A DNA stretch of 64,000 bases from positions 310,001-374,000 of the forward strand of contig JADKCI010000004.1 in NCBI GenBank assembly GCA_016714645.1, read 5' to 3'. This DNA comes from Chromatiaceae bacterium (GTDB lineage Bacteria; Pseudomonadota; Gammaproteobacteria; Chromatiales; Chromatiaceae). A program made the position numbers and the translations under genes. Under the pieces are notes generated by a model, which was not told the DNA's origin, made no database searches, and saw only the letters and a program-made list of their open reading frames with translations. Shown here one piece after another: positions 40,148 through 49,856 of the stretch. Each line of letters begins with the position of its first letter. The stretch's first letter is position 1.

Positions 40148-43100
40148 TCAGGATTCTTCCGTCATCACTTGATGCAACCGTATGAACTGCGCTTCCAACT
40201 CAGCCAGATATCGCTCGGCGGTGCTCAAGTCTCCGGCCCTGGCCGCCTTCTCGATCTCGAAAGCCACCTCCCGCAGGCTCTCACCGCCCACGTTGGCCGA
40301 GGCGCCCCTGAGGGTATGGGCCTGGCGTTCGGCCCCCGGCGCGTCCCCGGCCTCAGAGAGTCCTTCAGGGCAGTGATCCGCCGCGGGATGTCCTCCAGAA
40401 GGCTTGCGACCACCCTGCGGGCCAGTTCCGCATCACCCATCAGCCGGGCCCCTCATACCGGCACGGTCGAATACTTAGGTTGCCGGGCCGCTGACCGCAT
40501 CACTGCCGGGGCCGCCGTCATCCGTCACGATGGTGCGTTCCTCCGTGTCATGGGGCAGCCATTGGCCGAGTGCTGCCGCCAGCGCCTGCCGCGCCACCGG
40601 CTTGGTCACGTAGTCATTCATGCCCGCCTCCAGGCAGCGCTCACGGTCGCCCTGGAGGGCGTGGGCGGTCATGGCGATAATCGGCAGGGTGAAGGAGGCA
40701 GGAACCCGGCCGGCCTCGGCCGCCGCGCCCTGCAGGTTGCCGCATTGAGCCTGCCACCTGATGAATTCATCACGCCGGATTTGTTGCGTGGCCTCGATCC
40801 CATCCATCACCGGCATCTGCACGTCCATCAGCACCAGGTCATAGGGCAGCAGTTCCAGGGCCTGGAGCGCTTCCGCCCGTTGGCCACGGCATCCGCCCGC
40901 AGACCCATTTGCTTCAGGATGCCCAAGGCCACCATCTGGTTGGTGATGTTGTCCTCGGCCAGCAGAATGCGCGCCTTGCGGCCCGCGAACCGGTGCGAGG
41001 TCTCACCGCCCGGTGGGTGGGTGGCGCTGGGAGGTGGCGTGGGCGCCACCTCCGGGTGATGCGTCAGCGCCAGGGCCAGCGCGACCTTGAGCTCCTGATG
41101 CCGAATCGGCTTGGTCAGATAGGCCGCACAACCGATCTCATGGCAGTGTCCGGCGTCTTCCCGCCGGCCCAAGGACGTCAGCATCACCATCCGGGTGGCG
41201 GCCAGCCGCTGATCGGACTGAATCATTCGGCCCAGGCTTTCGCCATCCATGCCCGGCATCTGCATGTCGATCACGGCTATTTGGCAGGGGTCCTGCTCGT
41301 CCAGCGCCCGATTGAGGGCCTGGAGCGCGCCGGGGCCATCTGCCGCCTCCAGCGGGCGCATGCCCCACGCGGTCAGTCGGGTGGTCAGCATGTTGCGGTG
41401 GGTGGCGTTATCCTCCACGATCAGCACCCGCACCCCCGGCAATGCGGCGGGCGGCATACTGGCCAAGTGGGCCCCCGTCTGTTTGCCGAGGCGGACGGTA
41501 AACCAGAACTCCGAGCCGGTGCCCTCCGCACTGGTGACGCCGGCCTCGCCACCCATCAGCCTGGCCAGTTGTCTGGAGATGGCCAGGCCCAGCCCGGTAC
41601 CGCCGTACTGGCGCGTGGTCGAGGCATCCACCTGGCTAAACTTGTCGAAGAGCAGGCCGATCTTGTCGGCGGGGATGCCGATGCCCGTGTCGCGCACCGA
41701 GAAGCGCAGCACGACCTGCGCTTCATCCTCTTCCAGCAGCGAGACGCGGATCGCCACCTCGCCGGCCGGGGTGAACTTGACGGCATTACCCGCCAGGTTG
41801 TTGAGGATCTGGCGCAGCCGTCCCGGATCACCGCGCAGCAGCGTGGGCACCCCGGATCAGCGGCGCAGCGCATCTCCAGCCCCTTCTCGTGAGCCCGCAA
41901 GGCCAGCGTGGGCGGCGAAATCTTCCAATAAATTGGACAGATCGAAGTCCAGCCTCTCCAGGTCGAGCTTGCCGGCCTCAATCTTGGAGAAGTCGAGGAT
42001 GGCATTGATCAGGCTCAGCAGGGATTCACCGCTGGTGCGGACAATCTCCGCGTAGCGCCGCTGCTCCGCGTTTAACGCCGTATCCAGCAACAGTCCGGTC
42101 ATGCCGATGACGCCATTCATCGGGGTCCGGATCTCATGGCTCATATTGGCCAGGAACTCGCTCTTGGCGGCGCTGGCCCGCTCGGCCCGCGCCGCCATTG
42201 CGTTGGCCCGGGCCGTGGCTTGCTCGAGATCCAGGTTGGTCTCGCGCAAGGCCGTCTCCTGGGCGCGGATGCCCGCGTCGGTATGGCGCAGCAGGACATA
42301 GATGAAGCCCAGCAAGAGCGTCAGCAGCACCGCACCGCCCGTGCCGACCAGCGTCAAGAGGCGCGCGAAGGCCGCCTCGGCGGTCGCGACGTCTTGCGCG
42401 ATCAGCAGCTCGCCGATCCCGGTGCCGGCGGCGTCCCGCAAGGGGGTGGAGGAGACCAGCCAGTCCTTCCCGTCGCAGGCGATCTCCCGGGCGGGTTGGT
42501 CTGGGTGGGCCGGGTCCTCGGTAACATCATCCGCCCGGGAGGCGAGGGCCTCGGGCAGGCGGCCGAGGGAGGCGTAGCTCACGACGTTCCCGGGCAGTTG
42601 GTCCCAGTGGGCCTCCCGCCCGAGCATCCGCATACCCTCTTCCCAGGTTTGGCGGACGAGCTGCGCCTTGCGGATCACCACGGCCAGATGGGCGCCGGAT
42701 TCGGTGGTGATCGCCTGCAGCACGTCCTCGATCTCCTTGCCCAGTTCCACATAGCCGACCAGCGCCCCGTCGGCGTAGACGGGCTGCACCACCCGCAGGG
42801 TGAAGGTGCCCAGCGGGCTCAACTCGATGCCGGAGGTGGTCTTGCCGGTGCGTTCGGCTTCCCGCGTCGTGAAGCGCTCGATCCGGTCGCCATGTTTCTC
42901 CGGCTGGTGAATCCGCAGGAGGCAGACGCGGTTGGCGGCGAAGAAGGAGAAACGCGTCAGGTGGTTCTCCCGGTGCAGCGTCTCGAACAGGGGCTGCCAG
43001 TCGGCCAGGAGGCGGTCCGCATCACCCGCGCGCAGGGCCTGCTGCACCGCGTTATTGACGGCAAGCAGCTGGGTAACCATGGCCAGGCCGGAGGCCTGCT

Positions 43101-44337
43101 GGTTCAGGCTAATCCGCAGATCGTGGGCCACCTCGGCGGCACGGTTGACGATGGCCGCGGTCAGTTGTTGCTGATGCTGGCGCCAGAGGAGCGCCCCCGC
43201 CCCCGCCATCAACACCACCACCATGATCGCCAGGGGCGGCAGCAGTTGCGCCAGGACCGGCTTGGGCGTGGCGGCGACGCGCCGGGTAGCCGACAGCGCG
43301 ACCATCACACCGATGAAAATGATCAGCATCAAGCCCACGGGCAGGGCTATTCTGGCGGCGACCTCCCATTGCCAGTCGCGGGCATCGATGTCCATGCCCA
43401 GCACGGCGAGCAAATCGCCGCTGCCCTTGTAGGCCCCGGCGCAGATAATCAGATCATCCACCCGCTCGACATAGGTGGTCTTGGGCTGGATCTTCTGGGT
43501 CGCCGGATTCTCGTATGGGTAATCGACCCAACCGCGGCCCTTGGTCAAAGCGATGTCTTGTATCTCCTTGCGGAAAGAGTTGCCCCCGGACCCGTCCTGT
43601 TGGTCGCGCAGGTTCTGGCCCACCCGTTCCGGTTTCACCGGATGGGCCTGCAGGGTCATGCCCTGGTCGTAGGCGAAGACGTAGAGGCTTTTCCGGCGAA
43701 ACTCGCCCTGCGGGTCGTTAGCCTCCTGGAGAAAACGCTCGCGGCCCTGCTGCCGGTAGAAGGCCACGGCCTTGCGCACCAGGGCCTGAGCGTCGTCCGG
43801 GGTGACCAGGCCGGAGAGCGCCGTCGCCGTATCGGTGATCGGGATCAAACCCGAGACCCAGGTGCCCCACCGGTCGGTGACCGGCCCTTCGACGGCCTCG
43901 ACCCGGTCCACGAACACGCGGTGAGCCACCGCCGAAACTTCGTCATAGCTCTGCCCGGGGGGGGAATAGCTCTCCGAGCCGGCCGGCTCACTGTCCACGA
44001 AGAAAAACACCGTACCCTCCGCCTTGCGACCCATCAGATAGACAAACCGGCATTGCGGGCTGGCGGCGCAAATGGCGGCCAGTTGTTCCTTGAGGCGCAG
44101 ATATTCGCGGCTTTCCAGGTCCGCCGGCGTGCCGGTGAGCGCTTGGAGGTGCTCAACATTGACCGCCTGTACCGCTACCCGCAGCCGCTGCAGCAGGTCG
44201 GTGCGCAGCGCGCGGTCGGCCTGCACCACCGTCCACCAGGTGAACAGCGCCCCCAGGGTGAACATGGCCAGCAGTAGCGCCGCCGTCAGATGCGGCTGGT
44301 TCATACCCTGAAAACGGCTGGTCGCTGGATCAATCAT
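40148..44337 (-). pseudogene. hybrid sensor kinase (Cache-HisKA-HATPase-REC-REC-Hpt), broken by six lesions
   Basis: Reading 44337 downward: membrane helix, double-Cache-like periplasmic region, second helix (IALPVGLMLIIFIGVMVAL), another periplasmic sensor region and helix, HisKA (ANMSHEIRTPMNGVIG), HATPase (NLAGNAVKF, GTGLGLAISRQ), two receivers (VIDMQMPGMDG, LMDVQMPVMDG) and an Hpt domain (AHTLRGASANVG) ending at 40148. Lesions: extra base about 41910, missing base about 41852, missing base about 40885, in-frame TAA 40475-40477, extra base about 40450, missing base about 40370. Either side of each lesion the family sequence continues. Paralogous to the intact kinase upstream. The first 800 codons are still open and could make a truncated sensor. 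Confidence 0.82.
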
Positions 44338-44594
44338 GGTAAGGGCTCGGCCCGGGTCGGGGGTACCTCAGCCTGCCGGGGCGAGCCCCCCCATGGCGCG
44401 GGCCTCGTCGGCCACCGAGCGGTCGCGGTCTCGGCCCGGGGCTGTTCCGCAACGGCGCGCGGATAATCACCGTGGTTTAAGTAACTCAGGTTGAAGGAGT
44501 CGCTGGCGACCGCGCTCCACGGGACCAGGGGGTTGGCCACGCCGTTGCGAAATCTCGGGATCAATACCCTGTCACCCCGGGGCTGGTCCGGCAT
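44334..44594 (-). CDS. 86-residue ORF coupled between two hybrid kinases
   Basis: The ATG overlaps the stop of the upstream kinase (ATGA, 44592-44595 region) and its stop overlaps the ATG of the downstream kinase in the same way (44334-44337). Such double coupling supports a real gene. The middle reads FRNGVANPLVPWSAVASDSF then NLSYLNHGDYPRAVAEQPR, after which it is Pro/Arg-rich. No membrane segment, signal peptide or known domain was seen. Composition of the last third is typical of GC-rich noise, so the gene may also be partly spurious. Confidence 0.42.
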   Translation of the reverse strand: MPDQPRGDRVLIPRFRNGVANPLVPWSAVASDSFNLSYLNHGDYPRAVAEQPRAETATARWPTRPAPWGGSPRQAEVPPTRAEPLP

Positions 44595-47500
44595 CAGGCC
44601 GCCCGCCTATCCAGGAAGTGCTGTAAGACAGCGTTGGTGGCCGCCAGCAAACGCTGGAATTCGGGGAAAACCTCGGCCCCCCGGGCCAGGTTGCCCACCC
44701 GCCCACTGTTCTCGAGCTGGAAGGCGACCTCATGGAGTGGCTCGTTGCCGATGTTGCCCGTGGCGCCCTTGATGGAGTGGGCGTGGTTGCGCAGGGCCTC
44801 GGCGTCGCCCCGTTCCAGGGCCGCGGCGATCTCGGTCAGGAGGTACGCCGACTCGCCCAGGTAGACCTCGGCAATCTCCGCGGCTAGCTCATCGTCGTTA
44901 TCCAAGCGTTCCAGCAGGTCCTCGATGCGGAAAACCCGCTCGGGTGGGGCGGCAATCTCCGGCGGGTCCACTTTCCCGTCCGCGTCCGCCGCGGCGTCCT
45001 TCAGGTGATACGCCAGGGTGGCGGCCAGAAGCTGACGCTGCACGGGTTTGGTCAGGAAGTCGTCCATGCCCGCCCCCAGGCAACGTTTCCGGTCGTCCGC
45101 CGTGGCGAAGGCGGTCATGGCGATGATGGGCTTGTGCTTGCCGGTGCCGGCTTCGTGGAGGCGGTACAGGCGGGTCGCCTCCAGGCCATCCATTTCCGGC
45201 ATCTGTACGTCCATCAGCACCAGGTCGTAGGGTACGGAATAGAGGGCGTCGAGGGCCTCCTGGCCGTTACTCACCGCATCCGCACGGTAGCCGAGCTGCC
45301 AGAGTATGGCCAGGGCGACTATCTGGTTGGTGACATTGTCCTCGGCCACCAGGATGCGGAAGGGCCGCCCGGAGGCGTGTCCGTCGGCGACCGCCGGCTG
45401 GCGCGGCTGGGTGCGGTGGCGGTTGCGCGGCGGGGTGCGTTCCTCGAACAGGCGCAGCAGGGTGCGCTGCAGGGCATTGCTTTTGACCGGCTTGGGCAGA
45501 AAGGCGGCGAAACCGGCGTGCTCCAGGGCCGCGGCGTCGCCGATCTGGTTGCGCGAGGAGAGCATGATGAGCTTGGGCGCACCGAATTCGTCGTTGGCCA
45601 GGATGGTCTTGCCGAGCGTCAGGCCGTCGGTGTCGGGCATCATCATGTCCAGGATGACGATCTCCACCGGGTGCTGATCGGCGACAGCCTCCTTGAGGCG
45701 CAGGAGCGCCTGGTCTGCATTGTCGGCCTGGTGGACCACACATTCGTAGGCCCCCAGGTACTCGCGGAAGACGCGCAGGTTGGTGGCGTTGTCGTCCACC
45801 ACCAGGACGTGCTTGCCGACCAGGAGCTTGCTGCCAGGGTCGAGGGGCTTGACCGTGGCGTCAACTTTGAAGGGCAGGGCGAACCAGAAGGTGGACCCCT
45901 TGCCCGGGGTGGAGTCCACCCCGATGGACCCGCCCATCATCTCGGTGAGGCGCTTGGAGATGGCCAGGCCCAAGCCGGTGCCGCCGTAGCGCTTGGTGGT
46001 GGAGGCATCCACTTGAGAGAAGGAGCGGAACAGGCGGTTGCGGTGCGCCTCGGGAATGCCGATGCCCGTGTCGATGACCCGGAACAGCAAGTCGCAGTGC
46101 CCGGGGTCGGACCCCTCGTCGACCCGCTTGATCTCGATGGCCACCTCGCCGCGTTCGGTGAACTTGATGGCATTGCCCGTGAGGTTGACCAGGATCTGGC
46201 GCAGTCGCCCGGAGTCGCCGCGCAGACGTACGGGGATCTCGCGGGGCAGCAGGCAGGTGAACTGCAGGCCCTTTTCGTAGGCGCGCTGGGCCAGGATGTC
46301 GGCCACGTCCTCCACGGTGGTGCGCAAGTCGAAACCGGCGACCTCCAGTACCACCTTGTTGGCCTCGATCTTGGAGTAGTCGAGGATGTCGTTGATAACG
46401 GTGAGCAGGGCATCGCTGGAACTGCGGATGATCTCCACAAACTCGCGCTGCTCCTCGTCCAGGGCCGTGTCTAGGAGCAGCCCGGTCATGCCGATGACCC
46501 CGTTCATGGGGGTGCGGATCTCGTGGCTCATGCTGGCCAGGAACTCGCTCTTGGCCTGGTTGGCCGCCTCCGCGGCCTCCTTGGCCGCCACCACGGCCTC
46601 CGTGGCGCGCCGGCGCTCGCTGACATCGCGGATGCTGGAGCGCTGGCCCAGGCAGGTCCCGTCGGTGTCGTAGATGGGCTGCCAGGACAGGGCCACCCAC
46701 AGAATCTCGCCGTGCTTGTGGACCAGGCGGAACTCCAGGTCGCTGCCCTGGCTGACGCTATAGCTCTTCAGGGCCTCGCGCAGTATCGGGCGGTCCTCCG
46801 GGTAGACCATGGGCAGCGGGTATTCCTGCATGTGCAGGCACTCTTCCACCCGGTAGCCGGTGAGGCGCTCCACCGCCGGATTGACCCACAGCAGTCGGCC
46901 CTGAGGGTCAGTCCAGTTCTCCCAGTCGTAGGTGAAATTGGCGATGGCGCGGAACTCCCGTTCCCCCTTGGCCAGGGCCGCCTCGGCGCGCAGGCGCTCG
47001 GCGATCTCTTTCTCCAGGGCGCGGTTCTTATCCTGGACCTCCTGTTCGCGGCGCGCCGATTCGGTGAGGTGGGCCTCCAGGGCGGCGGCATGCAGATTGA
47101 GCTGAAAGACCATCACCAACCCCCCCAGGACCAGGGCCGCCAACAAACCCAGGCCGAGCATCTGTTGCCAGGGCTGGAGGTTACCCTCCACCTGCGATAC
47201 CGGCGCGATCTCCACCAGGTGCAAAGGGGTCCCCTCCACCGGGGCGACCGAGGCCAGCATGGGGACCGGGCCGTTGGGCCGCTGGGCGGTATAGTGCAGG
47301 GCCTCGCGGGGGGGTGGGCCAGACGGGATGCGCAGGCCTTCCAGCAGGGGGTTCGGTGCCCTCCCCACCGGTTCGAGGCCCGCGGCGGTGGCGCTCACCA
47401 GCAGGGGCGCGAAGGCCTCGGTCGCATCGCCATGGGTGAGCATGGCGCGGTAGAGGTCCTGGGGGTTTAGCCAGGCCAGGATCTGACCGGCGTACTGCTC

Positions 47501-48055
47501 CTTGAGGTAGTAGGCGCTGGAGACCAGCAGGGCCCGCCCCCCGTCCTGGGTCAGGATCGCGCCTTGGCGCAGGTGGGGGTCGAGAAAGCTCTTGAACTGG
47601 CGCGGGTCTGGGTCCTCGGCGTCCGCCAGGGTATCCGCCAGGGTATCCGCCACGGTGTCGCCATTGGCGTCGATGAGCAGGATGCGGCGGTAGATGGGTC
47701 TGCCGTCGATCTGTTTACGTTTGATCAGATTTTCGAAGCTAATATGGACGTAACGCTTGTCCGCCTTCTCGGTAATGCCGATGTCCTTGGCCTTATTGTC
47801 GAAATAGACAAAGAGTGGCGGGGCCAGGGCGAGGTTTTGCAGGTCGTCACGCCGCTCGGCGAAGAAGTACTCCAGGGCTCCGGCGCGCCGCTCGGTCTCC
47901 TGATGGACCTTGTCGCGCAACAGGTCCTGCAATCGGGCGGTGGCCTGGAAGTTGCTGTAGAGCAGGAAGGTGACATAGCCCAGCAGGGCAATCCCCGAAA
48001 GAACCGTAGCGACGGCATGCTTTTGCGACAGCTTGGCAGTGGGTTTGTCGGTCAT
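44594..48055 (-). CDS. hybrid histidine kinase (Cache-PAS-HisKA-HATPase-REC-REC-Hpt)
   Basis: 1153-residue complete phosphorelay protein. Membrane helix near residues 15-35, periplasmic Cache-like sensor to about 300, second helix (MLGLGLLAALVLGGLVMVFQ), PAS domain (about 350-480: FTYDWENWTDPQGRLLWVNP), HisKA with His 511 (SMSHEIRTPMNG), HATPase (NLTGNAIKF, GTGLGLAISKR), receivers with Asp 803 (VILDMMMPDTDG) and Asp 949 (VLMDVQMPEMDG), and Hpt with His 1093 (HAHSIKGATGNIG). The Hpt must pass phosphate to a response regulator not found nearby. A small in-frame duplication (TLADTLAD) sits in the periplasmic part. Downstream of a binding-protein gene by 166 bases. Confidence 0.93.
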   Translation of the reverse strand: MTDKPTAKLSQKHAVATVLSGIALLGYVTFLLYSNFQATARLQDLLRDKVHQETERRAGALEYFFAERRDDLQNLALAPPLFVYFDNKAKDIGITEKADKRYVHISFENLIKRKQIDGRPIYRRILLIDANGDTVADTLADTLADAEDPDPRQFKSFLDPHLRQGAILTQDGGRALLVSSAYYLKEQYAGQILAWLNPQDLYRAMLTHGDATEAFAPLLVSATAAGLEPVGRAPNPLLEGLRIPSGPPPREALHYTAQRPNGPVPMLASVAPVEGTPLHLVEIAPVSQVEGNLQPWQQMLGLGLLAALVLGGLVMVFQLNLHAAALEAHLTESARREQEVQDKNRALEKEIAERLRAEAALAKGEREFRAIANFTYDWENWTDPQGRLLWVNPAVERLTGYRVEECLHMQEYPLPMVYPEDRPILREALKSYSVSQGSDLEFRLVHKHGEILWVALSWQPIYDTDGTCLGQRSSIRDVSERRRATEAVVAAKEAAEAANQAKSEFLASMSHEIRTPMNGVIGMTGLLLDTALDEEQREFVEIIRSSSDALLTVINDILDYSKIEANKVVLEVAGFDLRTTVEDVADILAQRAYEKGLQFTCLLPREIPVRLRGDSGRLRQILVNLTGNAIKFTERGEVAIEIKRVDEGSDPGHCDLLFRVIDTGIGIPEAHRNRLFRSFSQVDASTTKRYGGTGLGLAISKRLTEMMGGSIGVDSTPGKGSTFWFALPFKVDATVKPLDPGSKLLVGKHVLVVDDNATNLRVFREYLGAYECVVHQADNADQALLRLKEAVADQHPVEIVILDMMMPDTDGLTLGKTILANDEFGAPKLIMLSSRNQIGDAAALEHAGFAAFLPKPVKSNALQRTLLRLFEERTPPRNRHRTQPRQPAVADGHASGRPFRILVAEDNVTNQIVALAILWQLGYRADAVSNGQEALDALYSVPYDLVLMDVQMPEMDGLEATRLYRLHEAGTGKHKPIIAMTAFATADDRKRCLGAGMDDFLTKPVQRQLLAATLAYHLKDAAADADGKVDPPEIAAPPERVFRIEDLLERLDNDDELAAEIAEVYLGESAYLLTEIAAALERGDAEALRNHAHSIKGATGNIGNEPLHEVAFQLENSGRVGNLARGAEVFPEFQRLLAATNAVLQHFLDRRAA

Positions 48056-48221
48056 GGCCTGAGGTTCGATCTCATGGGGGCTGGTCTGTCACGGTCCGGA
48101 GGGGCCCCGCGCGAGCCTTGAATGGCCGGGGATCGCACCTGGCTGGGCCCCGGGGGGGTGCTGGGTTGTGCCGCGGTCGCCACCGGGTCGGGGTGGTGTC
48201 GGTCCAGGGCAGCCGGGGGAG

Positions 48222-49133
48222 TTATTGCTTGACTGGGAGGAAGTTCGGGAAGTAGTCGCAGACAAAGGGGTAGTACTTGTTGACCAGTTCAGCGAAGCTG
48301 CCATCGGCGCGCATTTCGGCGAGCATCTTGTTGAACTCGTCGCGCAGCTTTGGTGAGTCCCGGCGGAAGGCCGGGGCCATGTCCTGCTCCTCGCTCACCG
48401 GGCCTATGATCTTGATCTCCCCAGGCCATTTCTGAAGGGCGACCAAGGCGTCGGGGACATCGAGCAGGGTGAGTTCGGACTTGTTGGCGATCATGGCCGG
48501 GGCCAACTCGTTAAGGCCGCCCTCGAACAGAGAGATCTTGGCGCCGGTCTTCTCGATGTCGTAAAGGCGCGGGTCCAGGCAAGTATCGACCTTGCCCATC
48601 AGAGACTTGTCCTTGAGCACTGACTTGGTGGCGAGGATGTCGTCCGCCAGGGACCGGGTGGGGCGGATGGGCGAGATCGCGGAGTCGGCCCGCGACACCA
48701 GCCACACCTGGTTGGGGAAGGTCACGCCGCCGAAGAGCACGGCCTGTTGTCGCCAGGGGATAATGGTCACGCCGTTGGCCAGCACATCACCTTTGATGGG
48801 GACCTCGGCCAGTACCTCGAACTCGTTCCCATGGGCCTTGATCTCCTTACCGGTGAGGTCGCCGAAGGCCAGCGGCCAGTCGGTTTTGACATATTCGTAA
48901 CGTACCCCGATGCGCTTGGCGAAGCGCTGCATCAACTCCACGTCCATGCCATCGCCGGCACCGGTGACGAAGTTGGCGTAGGGGATGCCCAGGTGGCGCA
49001 GGACGCCGGCGTCCTTGACCTCGTCAAGGTCGATGGCGGCGGCCAGGGCCGCGGGTACCGTCAGGATGGCGGCCAGGGCCAAGAGGGTGGCGGCCGCAAA
49101 GTGGCCAAGGTGGGCTTGGGGGCTGGCGGTCAT
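48222..49133 (-). CDS. family 3 extracellular solute-binding protein (amino-acid type)
   Basis: 303-residue periplasmic binding protein. Signal peptide (AAATLLALAAILTVPAALAA), then the bilobed SBP_bac_3 pattern: AGVLRHLGIPYANFVTGAGDGMDVELMQRFAKRIG, VLANGVTIIPWRQQAVLFG, and the C-terminal PAFRRDSPKLRDEFNKMLAEMRADGSF (key residues only). Start ATG 49133 follows GGAGG by six bases. No ABC permease or ATPase genes are adjacent; instead, two sensor kinases with periplasmic Cache regions follow. The protein therefore may present a ligand to the kinases rather than feed a transporter; this is inference. Ligand unknown. Confidence 0.88.
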   Translation of the reverse strand: MTASPQAHLGHFAAATLLALAAILTVPAALAAAIDLDEVKDAGVLRHLGIPYANFVTGAGDGMDVELMQRFAKRIGVRYEYVKTDWPLAFGDLTGKEIKAHGNEFEVLAEVPIKGDVLANGVTIIPWRQQAVLFGGVTFPNQVWLVSRADSAISPIRPTRSLADDILATKSVLKDKSLMGKVDTCLDPRLYDIEKTGAKISLFEGGLNELAPAMIANKSELTLLDVPDALVALQKWPGEIKIIGPVSEEQDMAPAFRRDSPKLRDEFNKMLAEMRADGSFAELVNKYYPFVCDYFPNFLPVKQ

Positions 49134-49856
49134 CGAGTCCTCCACAGCGCGTGCTGGGTGAGTGGTGAGGCAGGGAGGGAGGGGTAAGGGGACGGAATTC
49201 CAACCGTTTGGCGGACGATAACACCCCAGCAAGACTCGCCGCAAGGTCCCGCGCGAGCCAACCAGAGCTGCCCCCATGACGCCCCCTACCAAAGCCGTAT
49301 CCAGCGCCTCCGCCGCCGGGAGGCCATCCTGCCGCGCGCCACCACCCTGCTGGAGAGTGCCTGGGTATCTCGGGTCGTCAGGTCTAAGTCGCCCGTACCA
49401 AGGCTGTCGGGACCCGGATCGGAGCGATCAGGAAAATACTCATTAAATCATTATACTAGGGGCCGCTACTTCATTACGCTAACGCCTCGGCGCCTTGAGC
49501 AGGGCGTCTTGGCCACCCTGATGGAACTCGATCCGTCTTGGCGCCGGACTTGGTCGGGTCGAAGCCCCGCAATGGGACCGAGAACTGGTGGGCATACGGG
49601 TCCCGGTCACCCACCAACTGCCGCGCCAGCGCCTAGAGATTCTGCTCGGCGCGGCGGATCGACTCCTGGAAGCAACCGGCGCCAGGTTGTTCAGTACCCG
49701 TACGTCGCCGCCCGGGCCCTCGGCGCCCATGGTGTATGAAGTGGGATAACATACAGGAGGGACCCGATGGCGGTGGTCGGGAAAAAGACGTAACGCAACT
49801 TGCCGCCAGACTTGTGGAGTGTCTGCCCGAGCACCATCCTTTACCGACCCTTCGCC
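49134..49856. other. 723-bp gap with an unidentified coding-like remnant
   Basis: No complete gene seen. On the plus strand an open stretch without a good start (49522-49749) encodes RVEAPQWDRELVGIRVPVTH and QLPRQRLEILLGAADRLLEA, which looks like real protein but matches nothing I know. An A/T-rich patch at 49430-49460 contains a -10-like TATACT (49452-49457) without a clear -35 box. An AGGAGGG followed by a 9-codon ATG frame lies at about 49755-49793 and is too short to judge. Confidence 0.3.

Noticed and set aside
42136..44277. 713-codon plus-strand frame opposite the damaged hybrid kinase
   Set aside because: The minus strand carries clear Cache, HisKA and receiver sequence; the plus frame is a composition effect.
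49522..49749. Transposase or metallopeptidase fragment upstream of the binding protein
   Set aside because: The open stretch looks protein-like but shows no motif that allows a family to be named.
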